A DNA stretch of 64,000 nucleotides from Hydrogenophilales bacterium (GCA_016703155.1 JADJCP010000001.1:310001-374000); one strand, 5' to 3'. Shown: positions 53,049-62,851, counted from the stretch's first letter. The notes: generated by a model not told the origin, from the letters alone. Numbers and translations are program-made.

Positions 53049-54986
53049 ATGAAAACGTTGCAAGCACCCAAAGCCGCGAAACTGCTGCTACCCACTTTGA
53101 TACTGGCTTCCCTTGGTGGATGCGCCTCGGTTGATTTCGTTGAAATGAAAATCGCCGAATTGAATGCCTTGATCGCGGCTGCCAACAGCAAAATCGGCAC
53201 CAACACGACGCGCATCGGCGATGCCGAGAAATACATCAAGGCCGTTGACAATTCAGCCACCACGGCTAACAGCAAAGCCGACGAGGCCTTGACTGGTGTT
53301 TCCCGCCTGGGCAAACGTGTCGATGCGGCAAGTGAATCCTTGGCCTCGGCGAGTTCACGCATCGGAGGCATCGACAATACCCTGGTCTCGACCAATAAGC
53401 GTATCGATCAAGTCGCGGGGGAAGTGGTCAACACCAATCAACACCTCGCCGCGACCAAAGAAGCCGCCAGCAAGGCCGGCGCACAGCTGGAAGTGGTTGC
53501 CACACAGATCGATCTGACCCAGAAACAGGTCAAGGATTATTCGAACACCGTTCAAAACACTTCCGGCCGACTCAGCGCAGTCGGCAGCGAACTCAATGAT
53601 GTAAAAGCCAAGACACTGTCGAATGAAGAGAAGATCGGCTCGACCAATCTCCTTGTTAACGACCTGCAATCACAGTGGGCATCGACACATCGTATTACCA
53701 CAAAGAACACGGATGCGATTGCTGCCACGGCAAGCCGTGTGGACAACCTGTATTCCGGCATGGTTCTCGGCAGCTCAAAAGAAGCCTCGGCGGAAACCGC
53801 CAAACGGCTCAGCCAAATCGATACCTTTTTTACAACCACGAAGACACGAGTCGATGCTAACGAAAAAGCCATTGCCTCAGCTCACGACGCCATTGCTGCG
53901 GCCGACAAACGCAATGAAGCCGCGTTTGGATCAGTGAACCAAGCAATCGATGCCAATGGCAAACGCGTTGCGGAGTTGAGTTCATCCATGACCACCGCCG
54001 CTCAATGGATGGCCACCAATGAGAAGGGCATCAACGCCGCGAACGCCAGCATTGCAGAGACATCAAAGCGTCTTTCTTCATTGGATACAGGCTTGGCGAG
54101 TACCAATAGCCGTGTGGATGCCAATGAAAAAGGCATAGCCGACGGGGCCAAGCGCCTTGGCTCGCTGGATACGGGCTTGGCAAGTGCGCTAAGTCGTGTC
54201 GAAGCCAATGAAAAGGGTATCGCCGACGGGGCCAAGCGTCTTTCTTCATTCGATACAAGCTTGGCGAGTACCAATAGCCGTGTGGATGCCAATGAAAAAG
54301 GCATTGCCGATGGGGCCAAGCACCTTGGTTCACTGGATGCGGGCTTGGCAAGCGCGCTAAGTCGTGTCGAAGCCAATGAAAAGGTTATCGCCGACGGAGC
54401 CAAGCGTCTTTCTTCATTGGATACAGGCTTGGCGAGTACCAATAGCCGTGTGGATGCCAATGAAAAAGGCATTGCCAAGACCAATGACTCCTTGGCAGCA
54501 ACTCAGTCCGCTCTTCAAACTGAAGTTACTCGCATCACCAAGCTTGAAACCGATCTGAATGCGGTGTCCACGACGTCCAAAGAGGCCCTTGAGCGTGCAA
54601 ACTCGGCACATAAACTCGCGGAAGGAAAGCTGGTATACGAAGTCGAACTGACGGATGACGCACTCGCATTCAATTCGGACTCATCGGCACTTCCGGAAGC
54701 AATCAAGAACCAGTTGTCTGCATTTGCAGACCAGCTAAAGTCCGCAAACAAAAATGTTTACATTGAAATTCAAGGACATACAGACAGCTCTGGTTCAGAG
54801 ACAGCCAATCTCGAACTAGGCATGCAGCGTGCTCAGGCCGTCATGAACTACCTACACACGCAGGGCGGATTGCCCCTGCATCGCATGTCCGCCGTCTCGT
54901 ATGGCGAAGCCAAGCCGATCGCCGAGAATGCGCGCAAAGAAGGCAGAATGAAGAACCGCCGAGTCTCGCTCGTTGTCCTAAAATAG
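53049..54986 (+). CDS. Coiled-coil lipoprotein with tandem repeats and OmpA C-terminal domain
   Basis: A 645-aa protein. ATG 53049 behind GGAGAGAC gives a lipoprotein signal with lipobox LGGC (about residue 24). A long helical region follows, built of loose Lpp-like repeats with many N-x-R-V and A-N-E-K words. From about residue 340 to 480 it becomes five exact-looking 28-residue units (KRLSSLDTGLASTNSRVDAN and so on). The OmpA domain closes the protein: DALAFNSDSSALPEAIK, IEIQGHTDSSGSETANLE, VSYGEAKPIAENA and NRRVSLVVLK. It should anchor in a membrane by its lipid and hold peptidoglycan at the other end. Paralogue of the gene at 47108. Confidence 0.88.
   Translation: MKTLQAPKAAKLLLPTLILASLGGCASVDFVEMKIAELNALIAAANSKIGTNTTRIGDAEKYIKAVDNSATTANSKADEALTGVSRLGKRVDAASESLASASSRIGGIDNTLVSTNKRIDQVAGEVVNTNQHLAATKEAASKAGAQLEVVATQIDLTQKQVKDYSNTVQNTSGRLSAVGSELNDVKAKTLSNEEKIGSTNLLVNDLQSQWASTHRITTKNTDAIAATASRVDNLYSGMVLGSSKEASAETAKRLSQIDTFFTTTKTRVDANEKAIASAHDAIAAADKRNEAAFGSVNQAIDANGKRVAELSSSMTTAAQWMATNEKGINAANASIAETSKRLSSLDTGLASTNSRVDANEKGIADGAKRLGSLDTGLASALSRVEANEKGIADGAKRLSSFDTSLASTNSRVDANEKGIADGAKHLGSLDAGLASALSRVEANEKVIADGAKRLSSLDTGLASTNSRVDANEKGIAKTNDSLAATQSALQTEVTRITKLETDLNAVSTTSKEALERANSAHKLAEGKLVYEVELTDDALAFNSDSSALPEAIKNQLSAFADQLKSANKNVYIEIQGHTDSSGSETANLELGMQRAQAVMNYLHTQGGLPLHRMSAVSYGEAKPIAENARKEGRMKNRRVSLVVLK
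54066..54485 (+). repeat. Five tandem 84-bp coding repeats (alternating A and B types)
   Basis: Units start at 54066, 54150, 54234, 54318 and 54402; the last is complete only to about 54475. Types alternate A-B-A-B-A: A reads DTGLASTNSRVDANEKG, B reads DTGLASALSRVEANEKG. So the array also repeats at 168 bp. All units keep the frame. Confidence 0.92.
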
Positions 54987-55141
54987 GTAATGTCGGGCTT
55001 GGCAATTGGATGTTCGAACCCATGCTTGCTGTAGAGGTTTTTTTCAACAAATAAGTTACTTTTTTTCTGGTCAAATCAGATTATTGATCCAGTTTATTTT
55101 GGTAAATGGTTTTTCCACTCACGCAGATTGAGGAGATACAA

Positions 55142-55963
55142 ATGAAATACAATCCGCAAAAATTGACAACAATTTCGCTGGCAGTTGCATTTATCGGCTT
55201 GACGACTGGGTGTGCGACAACAGCGGATCTGGAAGCCGTCAATAAGATGGTGACAGAGTTAAAAGCGTATTCCGAGGCGACCAGAGGCGTTGCCAATGAA
55301 GCGAAGCAGATCGCTGGCGACGCGAAAACCACCGCCAGTGCGGCGTCCAGAACCAGCAGCGAAGCGAAGCAAGCCTCCGCCGAGGCGGCAGCCAGTGCGA
55401 ATGCGGCCGGCAAAGCCGCATCTTCAGCCTCCAGCGACGTAATGCAAGCCCGGAAGCTGGCCGAAGAAGCCGCCGCCAGCGCAACCGCAGCGGCGCAATC
55501 TTCCGATAAGGCTGTCAGCACTTCGTCTCAAGCGGAAGACACCGCCAAATCGGCCATGCTTAAGGCAGACGACGCCACCCTGGCCTCCGAACGCGCTACC
55601 ACGACTTCGACTGAAGCCAAAACCAATAGTGAAGCCGCCAAGCACTTTGCCGAAACGGCAAAAACCAACAGCGAAAGTGCAGTTTCATCCGCGAAACAAG
55701 CCGAGGTCATGGCCTATGAATCAGCCGCCGCGGCCGCAGGGGCAAAGTCTGCGGCATCCGCGGTCTTGTCCACCGCCTATGAAGCACGCTCTGCGGGCTA
55801 CGATGCAAAATCCGTGGCCTACAGCCTAAAATCGGAATTGGCTGCCAAGGGAATGGTGGACGCGAAAACAGCCCCGACCGCCGCCAAAGCAACAGGCGAT
55901 AAAGCTGAAGCTGCCGCCCCTGCGGAGGCCGCCAAGCCTGAGGCTAGCGCACCGGCGAAATAA
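55142..55963 (+). CDS. Alanine-rich coiled-coil lipoprotein
   Basis: A 273-aa protein. ATG 55142 follows GAGGAGA. The lipobox is LTTGC (about residues 18-22). The mature part is almost all Ala, Ser, Thr, Lys and Glu, forming a long alanine-zipper helix (SRTSSEAKQASAEAAASANA), with a short Ala/Pro tail (AAPAEAAKPEASAPAK). Lpp-like tether or spacer role is likely; no enzyme motif. It follows the repeat lipoprotein by 155 bases and is closed by a terminator. Confidence 0.78.
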   Translation: MKYNPQKLTTISLAVAFIGLTTGCATTADLEAVNKMVTELKAYSEATRGVANEAKQIAGDAKTTASAASRTSSEAKQASAEAAASANAAGKAASSASSDVMQARKLAEEAAASATAAAQSSDKAVSTSSQAEDTAKSAMLKADDATLASERATTTSTEAKTNSEAAKHFAETAKTNSESAVSSAKQAEVMAYESAAAAAGAKSAASAVLSTAYEARSAGYDAKSVAYSLKSELAAKGMVDAKTAPTAAKATGDKAEAAAPAEAAKPEASAPAK

Positions 55964-55979
55964 CATCCAGTAGCCCTTT

Positions 55980-56012
55980 GCCCCTCCTGCGAAGTGGGAG
56001 GGGCATTTTATT
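55980..56012 (+). terminator. Rho-independent terminator after the Ala-rich lipoprotein
   Basis: GCCCCTCC-TGCGAAGTG-GGAGGGGC followed by ATTTTATT, 17 bases after the stop. Confidence 0.85.
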
Positions 56013-56100
56013 GTGCATGCACAATCAGCGAACTTAGAAAAATCTACCCTTGGTTGCGTGAGCTTCAGCCTGCAACCTTAAGCGAAAAGAGCCGCCGAGC

Positions 56101-57384
56101 CTACCTGAACAGGTGGATATCCTGGCCGAGCATCTCCGGTGTCACCAGGGTCACGCCACGGTCGCTGACGAAGAAGCGTTTGCGGTCTTCTTCCAGGTCG
56201 ATGCCGATGCTCATGCCATCGGGGATGATGCAGCCCCGGTCGATGACGACCTTCTTGAGCATGACACCCTTGCCGACACGCACATCGGGCAGCACGACCG
56301 CCTGCTCCAGATACGCGCCTTCGCGCACATGGACGTTGGAGAACAACACCGATTGGCGCACCACGGCACCGCTGATGATGCAGCCGCCGGAGACCATGGA
56401 ATCGACCGCCATGCCGCGCCGGTCATCGGCATCAAAGACGAACTTGGCCGGCGGCAACTGTTCCTGATACGTCCAGATCGGCCAGTTGCGGTCATATAGA
56501 TTCAGGTCCGGGGTGATGCGCGCCAGATCCAGATTCGCTTCCCAGTAGGCGTCGACCGTCCCGACATCGCGCCAGTACGGGGGCTCGTCCGGGCCATGCA
56601 CGCAACTGTCGGTAAAGCTGTGAGCGTAGACCCGATAGCCGGTATTGATCAGATGCGGAATGATGTTCTTGCCGAAATCGTGCTCGGAGTGGCCATCGTC
56701 GGCATCGCGGATCAGCTGCTCATAGAGGAAGCTGGCGTTGAATACGTAGATGCCCATGGAGCACAGGGCGATATCCGGTTTGCCCAGCATGGGGGCCGGC
56801 TCCTCAGGCTTTTCCTGAAATTCGGTGACGCGACCCTCATCGTCCACCGCCATGACGCCGAAGGCGCCGGCGGCTTCCTTCACCGGTACTTCGATGCAGG
56901 CGACGGTCATGTCGGCCTGGCTTTGCACATGCGAGGCAAGCATCTCGCCGTAGTCCATCTTGTAGATGTGATCGCCGGCCAGGACCAGGACGTATTCCGG
57001 TTTGTAGATACGCAGGATATCGAGGTTCTGGTAGATGGCGTCGGCCGTGCCCTTGTACCAGGCATCCTCGCTGACCCGCTGCTGCGCCGGCAGCAACTCG
57101 ACGAACTCGTTGAATTCGCCACGCAGGAAACCCCAGCCGCGCTGGATATGCTTGATCAAAGAGTGCGCCTTGTACTGGGTGATGACGCCGATCTGGCGTA
57201 TCCCCGAGTTCATGCAGTTCGACAACGGGAAGTCGATGATCCGGAACTTGCCGCCGAAGGCCACCGCCGGCTTTGCGCGCCAGTCGGTAAGCTGCTTCAG
57301 CCGGCTGCCGCGACCACCGGCCAGAATCAGCGCCACGGTGTTCTTGGTCAGTAAGCTGACGAAACGGGGTTCTCTGGTTGACAT
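56101..57384 (-). CDS. glgC: Glucose-1-phosphate adenylyltransferase GlgC
   Basis: Makes ADP-glucose, the committed step of glycogen synthesis. The 427-aa protein has the pyrophosphorylase loop LILAGGRGSRLKQLT, KPAVAFGGKFRIIDF, WYKGTADAIYQNL and AGDHIYKMDY, then a C-terminal left-handed beta-helix (SGGCIISGAVVRQSVLF). Divergent from glgB with 189 bases between them, so both may share control. Confidence 0.96.
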   Translation of the reverse strand: MSTREPRFVSLLTKNTVALILAGGRGSRLKQLTDWRAKPAVAFGGKFRIIDFPLSNCMNSGIRQIGVITQYKAHSLIKHIQRGWGFLRGEFNEFVELLPAQQRVSEDAWYKGTADAIYQNLDILRIYKPEYVLVLAGDHIYKMDYGEMLASHVQSQADMTVACIEVPVKEAAGAFGVMAVDDEGRVTEFQEKPEEPAPMLGKPDIALCSMGIYVFNASFLYEQLIRDADDGHSEHDFGKNIIPHLINTGYRVYAHSFTDSCVHGPDEPPYWRDVGTVDAYWEANLDLARITPDLNLYDRNWPIWTYQEQLPPAKFVFDADDRRGMAVDSMVSGGCIISGAVVRQSVLFSNVHVREGAYLEQAVVLPDVRVGKGVMLKKVVIDRGCIIPDGMSIGIDLEEDRKRFFVSDRGVTLVTPEMLGQDIHLFR

Positions 57385-57573
57385 GACTCTTTCCTCATTT
57401 CTAGGGTTGGCTTGGCGGACGTCGTGGTCGCGCTATTTTCATCATCTATCATGACTGTATGCTAGATCGATATTATTCCGATAAACAGGTCTCTAATAAA
57501 GCAATTTACCTACGTCATGGCGGATAATGCTACACAAAGGTGAACGCGATATTGCACACGATACGGATCCGAC

Positions 57574-59736
57574 ATGCCTGACACTCCTCTGGATAGACTC
57601 ATCAACGCCCGTCATCACGACCCGTTTGCCCTGCTTGGCCTGCATCCCGATGGCGACAAACAAGTTTTGCGCGTGCTGCGTCCGCACGCCAGCAAGGTCG
57701 AACTGGTTCTGCCCGACGGCCGGGTTGCACTGACAAAAACCGACCCGCGCGGCCTGTTCGAGTGGCGCGGCAAAGCTGCCCCGGCACGTCCCTGGCGCTT
57801 GGCCATCGCCGAAGACGGCCACGCCTTCGAGATCATCGACCCCTATGCCTTCACGCAGTTCCTCTCCGACGACGAGATGTACTTGTTCAACGAAGGGCGT
57901 CTGCTTGAGGCCTACAACACCCTGGGCTCGCACGTCGCGGTGCACGACGGGGTCTCGGGAGTGCGTTTCGCCGCCTGGGCACCAAACGCCGAACGGGTCT
58001 CGGTAATCGGCGCTTTCAACCGTTGGGATGGCCGTGTTCATGCCATGCGCTCACGCGGCGGCACCGGCCTGTGGGAACTGTTCATCCCCGGTCTGCAGGC
58101 TGGCGACTTCTATAAATACGAGATCCGCAACCGCGACAGCGGTGAGATCCGAATCAAGACCGACCCGTATGCCCAGTGCTTCGAGCACCGTCCCGGGACG
58201 GCCTCGGTGGTTACGGCGGCATCGGACTATGCCTGGGGCGACGGAGGCTGGCTGGCGAACCGCGCCACCCATGACTGGCTACATGCCCCAATGAACGTCT
58301 ACGAAGTTCATGCCGGCTCATGGCGCCGGCATCCGGACGGGGCGTATTACACGTGGCGCGAACTGGCCGACAGTCTGGTGCCCTACGCGCTGGACATGGG
58401 CTACACGCACATCGAATTCATGCCGGTCACCGAGCACCCGCTGGACGAATCCTGGGGCTATCAGACCACGGGCTACTTCGCGCCGACCACCCGCTTCGGC
58501 GCCGCCGACGACCTGAAATACCTGATCGACACCTGTCACCGCGCCGGCATCGGCGTCCTTCTCGACTGGGTGCCCGGCCACTTCCCGATGGATGACTGGT
58601 CACTGGCGCGTTTCGACGGCACGGCGCTCTTCGAGCACGCGGATCCACGCCTCGGCGTACATCAGGATTGGGGCACGTACATCTTCAATTACGGCCGTAA
58701 CGAAGTGAAAGGCTTTCTGCTCGCCAGTGCCCACTACTGGCTCGGTGAATTCCACTTCGACGGCCTGCGCGTCGATGCCGTTGCTTCGATGCTCTATCTC
58801 GACTATTCGCGCAAAGCCGGCGAATGGCTGCCGAACAAATTCGGCGGCCGGGAAAACCTGGAAGCCATCGCCTTCCTGCGCGAAATGAATTCCATGGTGC
58901 ATGAACGCTTCCCTGGCGCGCTGACGGTTGCCGAGGAATCGACCGCTTGGCCCATGGTGTCACAGCCGGTCTATCTGGGTGGCCTGGGCTTCTCGATGAA
59001 ATGGAACATGGGCTGGATGAACGATACCCTGGCCTACATGCACCTCGACCCGGTATTCCGGCGCTATCACCACAATCACCTCACCTTCGGCCAGCTCTAC
59101 GCCTACTCGGAAAACTTCGTCCTGCCCTTCTCGCATGACGAAGTCGTCCACGGCAAAGGCTCCCTGATCGGCAAGATGCCCGGCGACGCCTGGCAGCAAT
59201 TCGCCAACCTGCGCCTGCTGCTGACCTACCAGGCCGTGTCGCCCGGCAAGAAGCTCACCTTCATGGGCAACGAATTCGGCCAGGGCCGGGAATGGTCGAG
59301 CAAAGGCGAACTCGACTGGGGGCTCTTGCAAACCTCCTGGCACGAAGGCGTCCAGCGCTGCCAGCGCGACCTCAACCTGCTTTACAAAGACCTGCCGGCC
59401 CTGCATGAACTCGACTTCAAGCACGACGGCTTCGCCTGGATCGATTGCCACGACGCCGACCAGTCGGTACTCGCCTTCCTGCGCCGCGACCGGCAGGGCC
59501 GCGCGGTCATCGTCGCCTTCAACTTCACCCCGGTGCTGCGCGACGGCTATCGTCTCGGCTGCCCGTCACCAGGCTTCTGGCGCGAAGCCTTCAACAGCGA
59601 CTCGGAATGGTATGGCGGCGCCAACCAGGGCAACGGCGCCGGCCTGAACGCCGAAGACACGCCCTGGATGGGCTACCAACACTCCGTGGTACTCACCCTG
59701 CCGCCCCTGGCCGGCGTGATTCTGCGCTGCGACTGA
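57574..59736 (+). CDS. glgB: 1,4-alpha-glucan branching enzyme GlgB
   Basis: Adds alpha-1,6 branches to glycogen. The 720-aa protein has an N-terminal carbohydrate-binding pair of domains (HDPFALLGLHPDG; RFAAWAPNAERVSVIGAFN), then a GH13 core with YEVHAGSW, the nucleophile Asp in FDGLRVDAVASMLYLD, the acid Glu in LTVAEESTAWP and FSHDEVVHGKGS. The length is that of the four-domain type. It is followed by pgi 57 bases later. Confidence 0.96.
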   Translation: MPDTPLDRLINARHHDPFALLGLHPDGDKQVLRVLRPHASKVELVLPDGRVALTKTDPRGLFEWRGKAAPARPWRLAIAEDGHAFEIIDPYAFTQFLSDDEMYLFNEGRLLEAYNTLGSHVAVHDGVSGVRFAAWAPNAERVSVIGAFNRWDGRVHAMRSRGGTGLWELFIPGLQAGDFYKYEIRNRDSGEIRIKTDPYAQCFEHRPGTASVVTAASDYAWGDGGWLANRATHDWLHAPMNVYEVHAGSWRRHPDGAYYTWRELADSLVPYALDMGYTHIEFMPVTEHPLDESWGYQTTGYFAPTTRFGAADDLKYLIDTCHRAGIGVLLDWVPGHFPMDDWSLARFDGTALFEHADPRLGVHQDWGTYIFNYGRNEVKGFLLASAHYWLGEFHFDGLRVDAVASMLYLDYSRKAGEWLPNKFGGRENLEAIAFLREMNSMVHERFPGALTVAEESTAWPMVSQPVYLGGLGFSMKWNMGWMNDTLAYMHLDPVFRRYHHNHLTFGQLYAYSENFVLPFSHDEVVHGKGSLIGKMPGDAWQQFANLRLLLTYQAVSPGKKLTFMGNEFGQGREWSSKGELDWGLLQTSWHEGVQRCQRDLNLLYKDLPALHELDFKHDGFAWIDCHDADQSVLAFLRRDRQGRAVIVAFNFTPVLRDGYRLGCPSPGFWREAFNSDSEWYGGANQGNGAGLNAEDTPWMGYQHSVVLTLPPLAGVILRCD

Positions 59737-59793
59737 GGCCAGCCAGGCGCCGGATCGTTATAATCACGGGCTGACGCTCACTGGAAACAAGTC

Positions 59794-61443
59794 ATGCCCG
59801 CCACACAACGCCCCGACCCCTGGCAAACCCTCAAGGCACACCGCAAGACCTGGAAAAACAGACATCTGCGCGACCTGTTCGCCCAGGACAAGAAACGCTT
59901 TGAGCGCTTCTCGCTGAGCCTCGACGATCTGCTCTTCGACTACTCGAAGAACCTGATCGACGTCGACACCATGAAGCTGCTGGTCCGGCTGGCCAAGGAC
60001 AACGGCGTCGAACTGATGCGCACGGCCATGTTCGCCGGCGACCGCATCAACCTGACTGAAGACCGCGCTGTCCTGCATACCGCCCTGCGCAACCGTTCCG
60101 ACCGACCGGTCATGGTCGACGGCCATGACGTCATGCCCGACGTGCGCGCCGTGCTCAAGCAGATGCGCGCCTTCACGCAACAGGTGCGCAGCGGCAAATG
60201 GCAGGGTTACACCGGAAAAAAGATCACCGACATCGTCAACATCGGCATCGGCGGCTCCGACCTCGGCCCGGTGATGGTCTGCCAGGCGCTCGCCCATTAC
60301 GCCACCAAGGGCCTCAACGCCCACTTCGTTTCCAACGTCGACCCGACCCACCTCGCCGAAGTGCTGAAGCGCGTCGACCCCGAAACCACCCTGTTCATCG
60401 TCGCCTCGAAGACCTTCACCACCCAGGAAACCCTGGCCAACGCGCACGCCGCGCGCGCCTGGTTCCTCAAGGCCGCGAAGAAGAAGGACGCGGTCGCCAA
60501 ACACTTCGTCGCGGTTTCGACCAACGCCGAAGAAGTCGCCCGATTCGGCATCGACACCGAGCACATGTTCGGCTTCTGGGATTGGGTCGGCGGGCGCTAT
60601 TCGCTCTGGTCGGCCATCGGCCTGCCGATCGCCCTGTATCTGGGCATGGACCGCTTCGAGGACCTGCTCGCCGGCGCCTACGACATGGACGAGCATTTCC
60701 ACACTGCGCCGCTCGACAAGAACATGCCCGTGGTGATGGCCCTGATCGGCCTCTGGTACAACAACGTCTGGGACGCGCAAAGCTATGCCGTGCTGCCCTA
60801 CGACCAGTACCTGGCGCGCTTCCCGGCCTACCTGCAACAGCTCGACATGGAGTCCAACGGCAAGTCGGTGACGCGCGACGGCAAGCCGGTCAAGGTGTCC
60901 ACCGGTCCGGCGCTGTTCGGCGAACCCGGCACCAACGGCCAGCATGCCTTCTACCAGTTGATCCACCAGGGTACCAAGCTGATCCCCTGCGACTTCATCG
61001 CCGCCGCCGAGCCGCACAACCCGGTCGCCGATCAGCACGACATCCTGCTCTCCAACTTCCTGGCCCAGACCGAGGCCCTGATGCGCGGCAAGACCAAGGA
61101 CGAGGCACGTGCCGAACTCGAAGCCGCCGGCATGAGCGCCGCCGATATCAAAGAACTGCTGCCGCACAAGGTATTCCCGGGCGACCGGCCGACCAACTCC
61201 ATCCTCTACCGCCAGCTGACGCCGCGTACCCTGGGCCGGCTGATCGCGCTCTACGAACACAAGGTCTTCGTCCAGGGCGTCATCTGGAACGTCAACTCCT
61301 ACGACCAGTGGGGCGTGGAGTTGGGCAAGCAACTCGCCAAGACCATCCTGCCCGAGATCAAGGCGGCCGGGCCGGTGCGGGGCCACGATGCCTCGACCAA
61401 CGGACTCATCGAGCGCATCAAGACACTACGGGGTCACGGATAG
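59794..61443 (+). CDS. pgi: Glucose-6-phosphate isomerase
   Basis: Interconverts glucose-6-phosphate and fructose-6-phosphate. The 549-aa protein has IGIGGSDLGPVMVC, SKTFTTQETLANA, GEPGTNGQHAFYQLIHQGT with the catalytic Glu and His, and GVIWNVNSYDQWGVELGK. Placed after glgC/glgB, it feeds hexose phosphate into glycogen synthesis. No frame breaks. Confidence 0.97.
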   Translation: MPATQRPDPWQTLKAHRKTWKNRHLRDLFAQDKKRFERFSLSLDDLLFDYSKNLIDVDTMKLLVRLAKDNGVELMRTAMFAGDRINLTEDRAVLHTALRNRSDRPVMVDGHDVMPDVRAVLKQMRAFTQQVRSGKWQGYTGKKITDIVNIGIGGSDLGPVMVCQALAHYATKGLNAHFVSNVDPTHLAEVLKRVDPETTLFIVASKTFTTQETLANAHAARAWFLKAAKKKDAVAKHFVAVSTNAEEVARFGIDTEHMFGFWDWVGGRYSLWSAIGLPIALYLGMDRFEDLLAGAYDMDEHFHTAPLDKNMPVVMALIGLWYNNVWDAQSYAVLPYDQYLARFPAYLQQLDMESNGKSVTRDGKPVKVSTGPALFGEPGTNGQHAFYQLIHQGTKLIPCDFIAAAEPHNPVADQHDILLSNFLAQTEALMRGKTKDEARAELEAAGMSAADIKELLPHKVFPGDRPTNSILYRQLTPRTLGRLIALYEHKVFVQGVIWNVNSYDQWGVELGKQLAKTILPEIKAAGPVRGHDASTNGLIERIKTLRGHG

Positions 61444-61484
61444 CCGATTGCCGGCATGGCCACACCCGCATAAGCGCGAACCAC

Positions 61485-61868
61485 ATGGAATACACCCTGC
61501 TCAAGCTGATCCACATCGGCACCGTCTACATCACTTTCGGTCTGTTCCTGGCACGTGGCCTCTGGATGCTGCTCGACTCTCCCCGACTGCAGGACCGCTG
61601 GGTCAAAATCCTGCCGCACCTCAACGACACCCTGCTGCTCACCGCAGCCATTGCCCTGGTTTTTGTCGGCGACCTCAACGTGCTGGACAACCCCTGGCTG
61701 ATCGCCAAGATATCCGGCCTGCTCGCCTATATCGGCCTCGGTACTTTGGCCCTGAAACGCGGCCGCACCAAGGCGCAACGCGCCGTCTTTTTCTTCGCCG
61801 CCCTGGCCGTGTTCGGCTACATCATCGCCGTCGCCGTCACCAAGCAAGTCATCCCCGGTCTAGCCTAG
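61485..61868 (+). CDS. SirB-family inner membrane protein
   Basis: A 127-aa protein with four hydrophobic segments: TLLKLIHIGTVYITFGLFLA, LNDTLLLTAAIALVFV, IAKISGLLAYIGLGTLAL and AVFFFAALAVFGYIIAVAV. The order and the HLNDTLLL and AKISGLL words fit the SirB2/YoaS family, whose function is not settled. ATG 61485 is in frame with a much longer open frame that is only the shadow of pgi; no strong SD. Confidence 0.82.
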   Translation: MEYTLLKLIHIGTVYITFGLFLARGLWMLLDSPRLQDRWVKILPHLNDTLLLTAAIALVFVGDLNVLDNPWLIAKISGLLAYIGLGTLALKRGRTKAQRAVFFFAALAVFGYIIAVAVTKQVIPGLA

Positions 61869-62011
61869 GTTCTGTGCCACGCCCGGTTGCATTGTCTCGG
61901 CACATCGCGGGTGATGCATATATGACAGTTTCGTGAAACATTGTTACCGCCGAACGAAACACCGTTGCCATGCGCTAGTATTTCGCGCTTCTGATTCTGC
62001 ACGGTGCCCCA

Positions 62012-62353
62012 ATGGAAATCCTGTTCGACGAAGCCAGCCAAAACCCCAAGCGCATTGCTCTGCGTGGCCGCCTTGACCTGAAAGGGTCCGGCGAGATCGA
62101 CCTGCGTTTCACCAGCCTGACCGCCACCGATGCCAGCAACGTGCTGGTCGACATGAGCGAGGTCGAATTCATCGCCTCCATCGGCATGCGCCTGCTCCTG
62201 ACGTGCGCCAAGGCCAAGGCCGCGCGCGGTGGCAAACTGGCCTTGTATGGCTTGCAGCCGATGGTCGCCGAAGCACTGGAAACGGCCGGCATCGATAGCC
62301 TGATTCCGCTGTACGCCGATGCACCGGCGGCGCTCGCCGGCCTGCATGCCTAA
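62012..62353 (+). CDS. STAS-domain anti-sigma factor antagonist
   Basis: A 113-aa single STAS domain, the RsbV/SpoIIAA role. The regulatory Ser is in EFIASIGMRLLL, at the usual place at the start of a helix. RGRLDLKGSGEIDL is the N-terminal strand. It should be inactivated by phosphorylation from the HATPase encoded next and reactivated by the phosphatase after it. Confidence 0.9.
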   Translation: MEILFDEASQNPKRIALRGRLDLKGSGEIDLRFTSLTATDASNVLVDMSEVEFIASIGMRLLLTCAKAKAARGGKLALYGLQPMVAEALETAGIDSLIPLYADAPAALAGLHA

Positions 62354-62368
62354 CACGCCGTACCGGCT

Positions 62369-62848
62369 TTGACTCCATTGCCTCCGGGGACTTTGCCGGA
62401 CGGGGCGTCTCGCCTGGTCCTGACCAGCGACCATCAGGGCCTGACGGCATTGGCCGAATGGCTTGAGCATTTCGCCGACCAAAATGCCTTGCCCGCGCAA
62501 GCCCGGTTCAGGCTCGACCTCGTTCTCACCGAGGCCGTCACCAACGTCATGGATCATGGTCACCTGCCCGAGGTGAAGGGCCGCATCGAGCTGGCGTGTC
62601 GAGTACAGGATCAATTGATCCAGGTTGAGATCACCGACGACGGCCCGCCTTTCGACCCGACCGCGCGCGCGCCGGTGGTTCTGCCAGACTGCCTGGCAAT
62701 GGCCACGCCCGGGGGCCTCGGGATACATCTGATCCGGCAATACACCTCGGCTCTCGCTTACCGCCGCGAGGACGCATGCAATGTCCTGCGCATGACCCTG
62801 CCGGTCGAACCTACGCCCCCCGGCCACACTCTTGATCAGCCGCAATAA
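62369..62848 (+). CDS. HATPase-type serine kinase (RsbW-like anti-sigma factor)
   Basis: A 159-aa GHKL ATPase. The N box is DLVLTEAVTNVMDHG, the G1 box is EITDDGPPFDP, and G2 is TPGGLGIHLIRQY. It lacks a His-kinase core, so it is the RsbW/SpoIIAB type that phosphorylates the STAS protein. Start is TTG 62369, 15 bases after the STAS stop; a later start is possible. Stop is followed 3 bases later by the phosphatase start. Confidence 0.88.
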   Translation: MTPLPPGTLPDGASRLVLTSDHQGLTALAEWLEHFADQNALPAQARFRLDLVLTEAVTNVMDHGHLPEVKGRIELACRVQDQLIQVEITDDGPPFDPTARAPVVLPDCLAMATPGGLGIHLIRQYTSALAYRREDACNVLRMTLPVEPTPPGHTLDQPQ

Positions 62849-62851
62849 GAA

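Noticed and set aside
54066..54485. CRISPR-like array
   Set aside because: Units are contiguous 84-bp coding repeats with no unique spacers and keep an open frame; no cas genes.
59764..61386. A 540-aa open frame antisense to pgi
   Set aside because: Shadow of pgi. The plus strand carries all catalytic motifs of glucose-6-phosphate isomerase.
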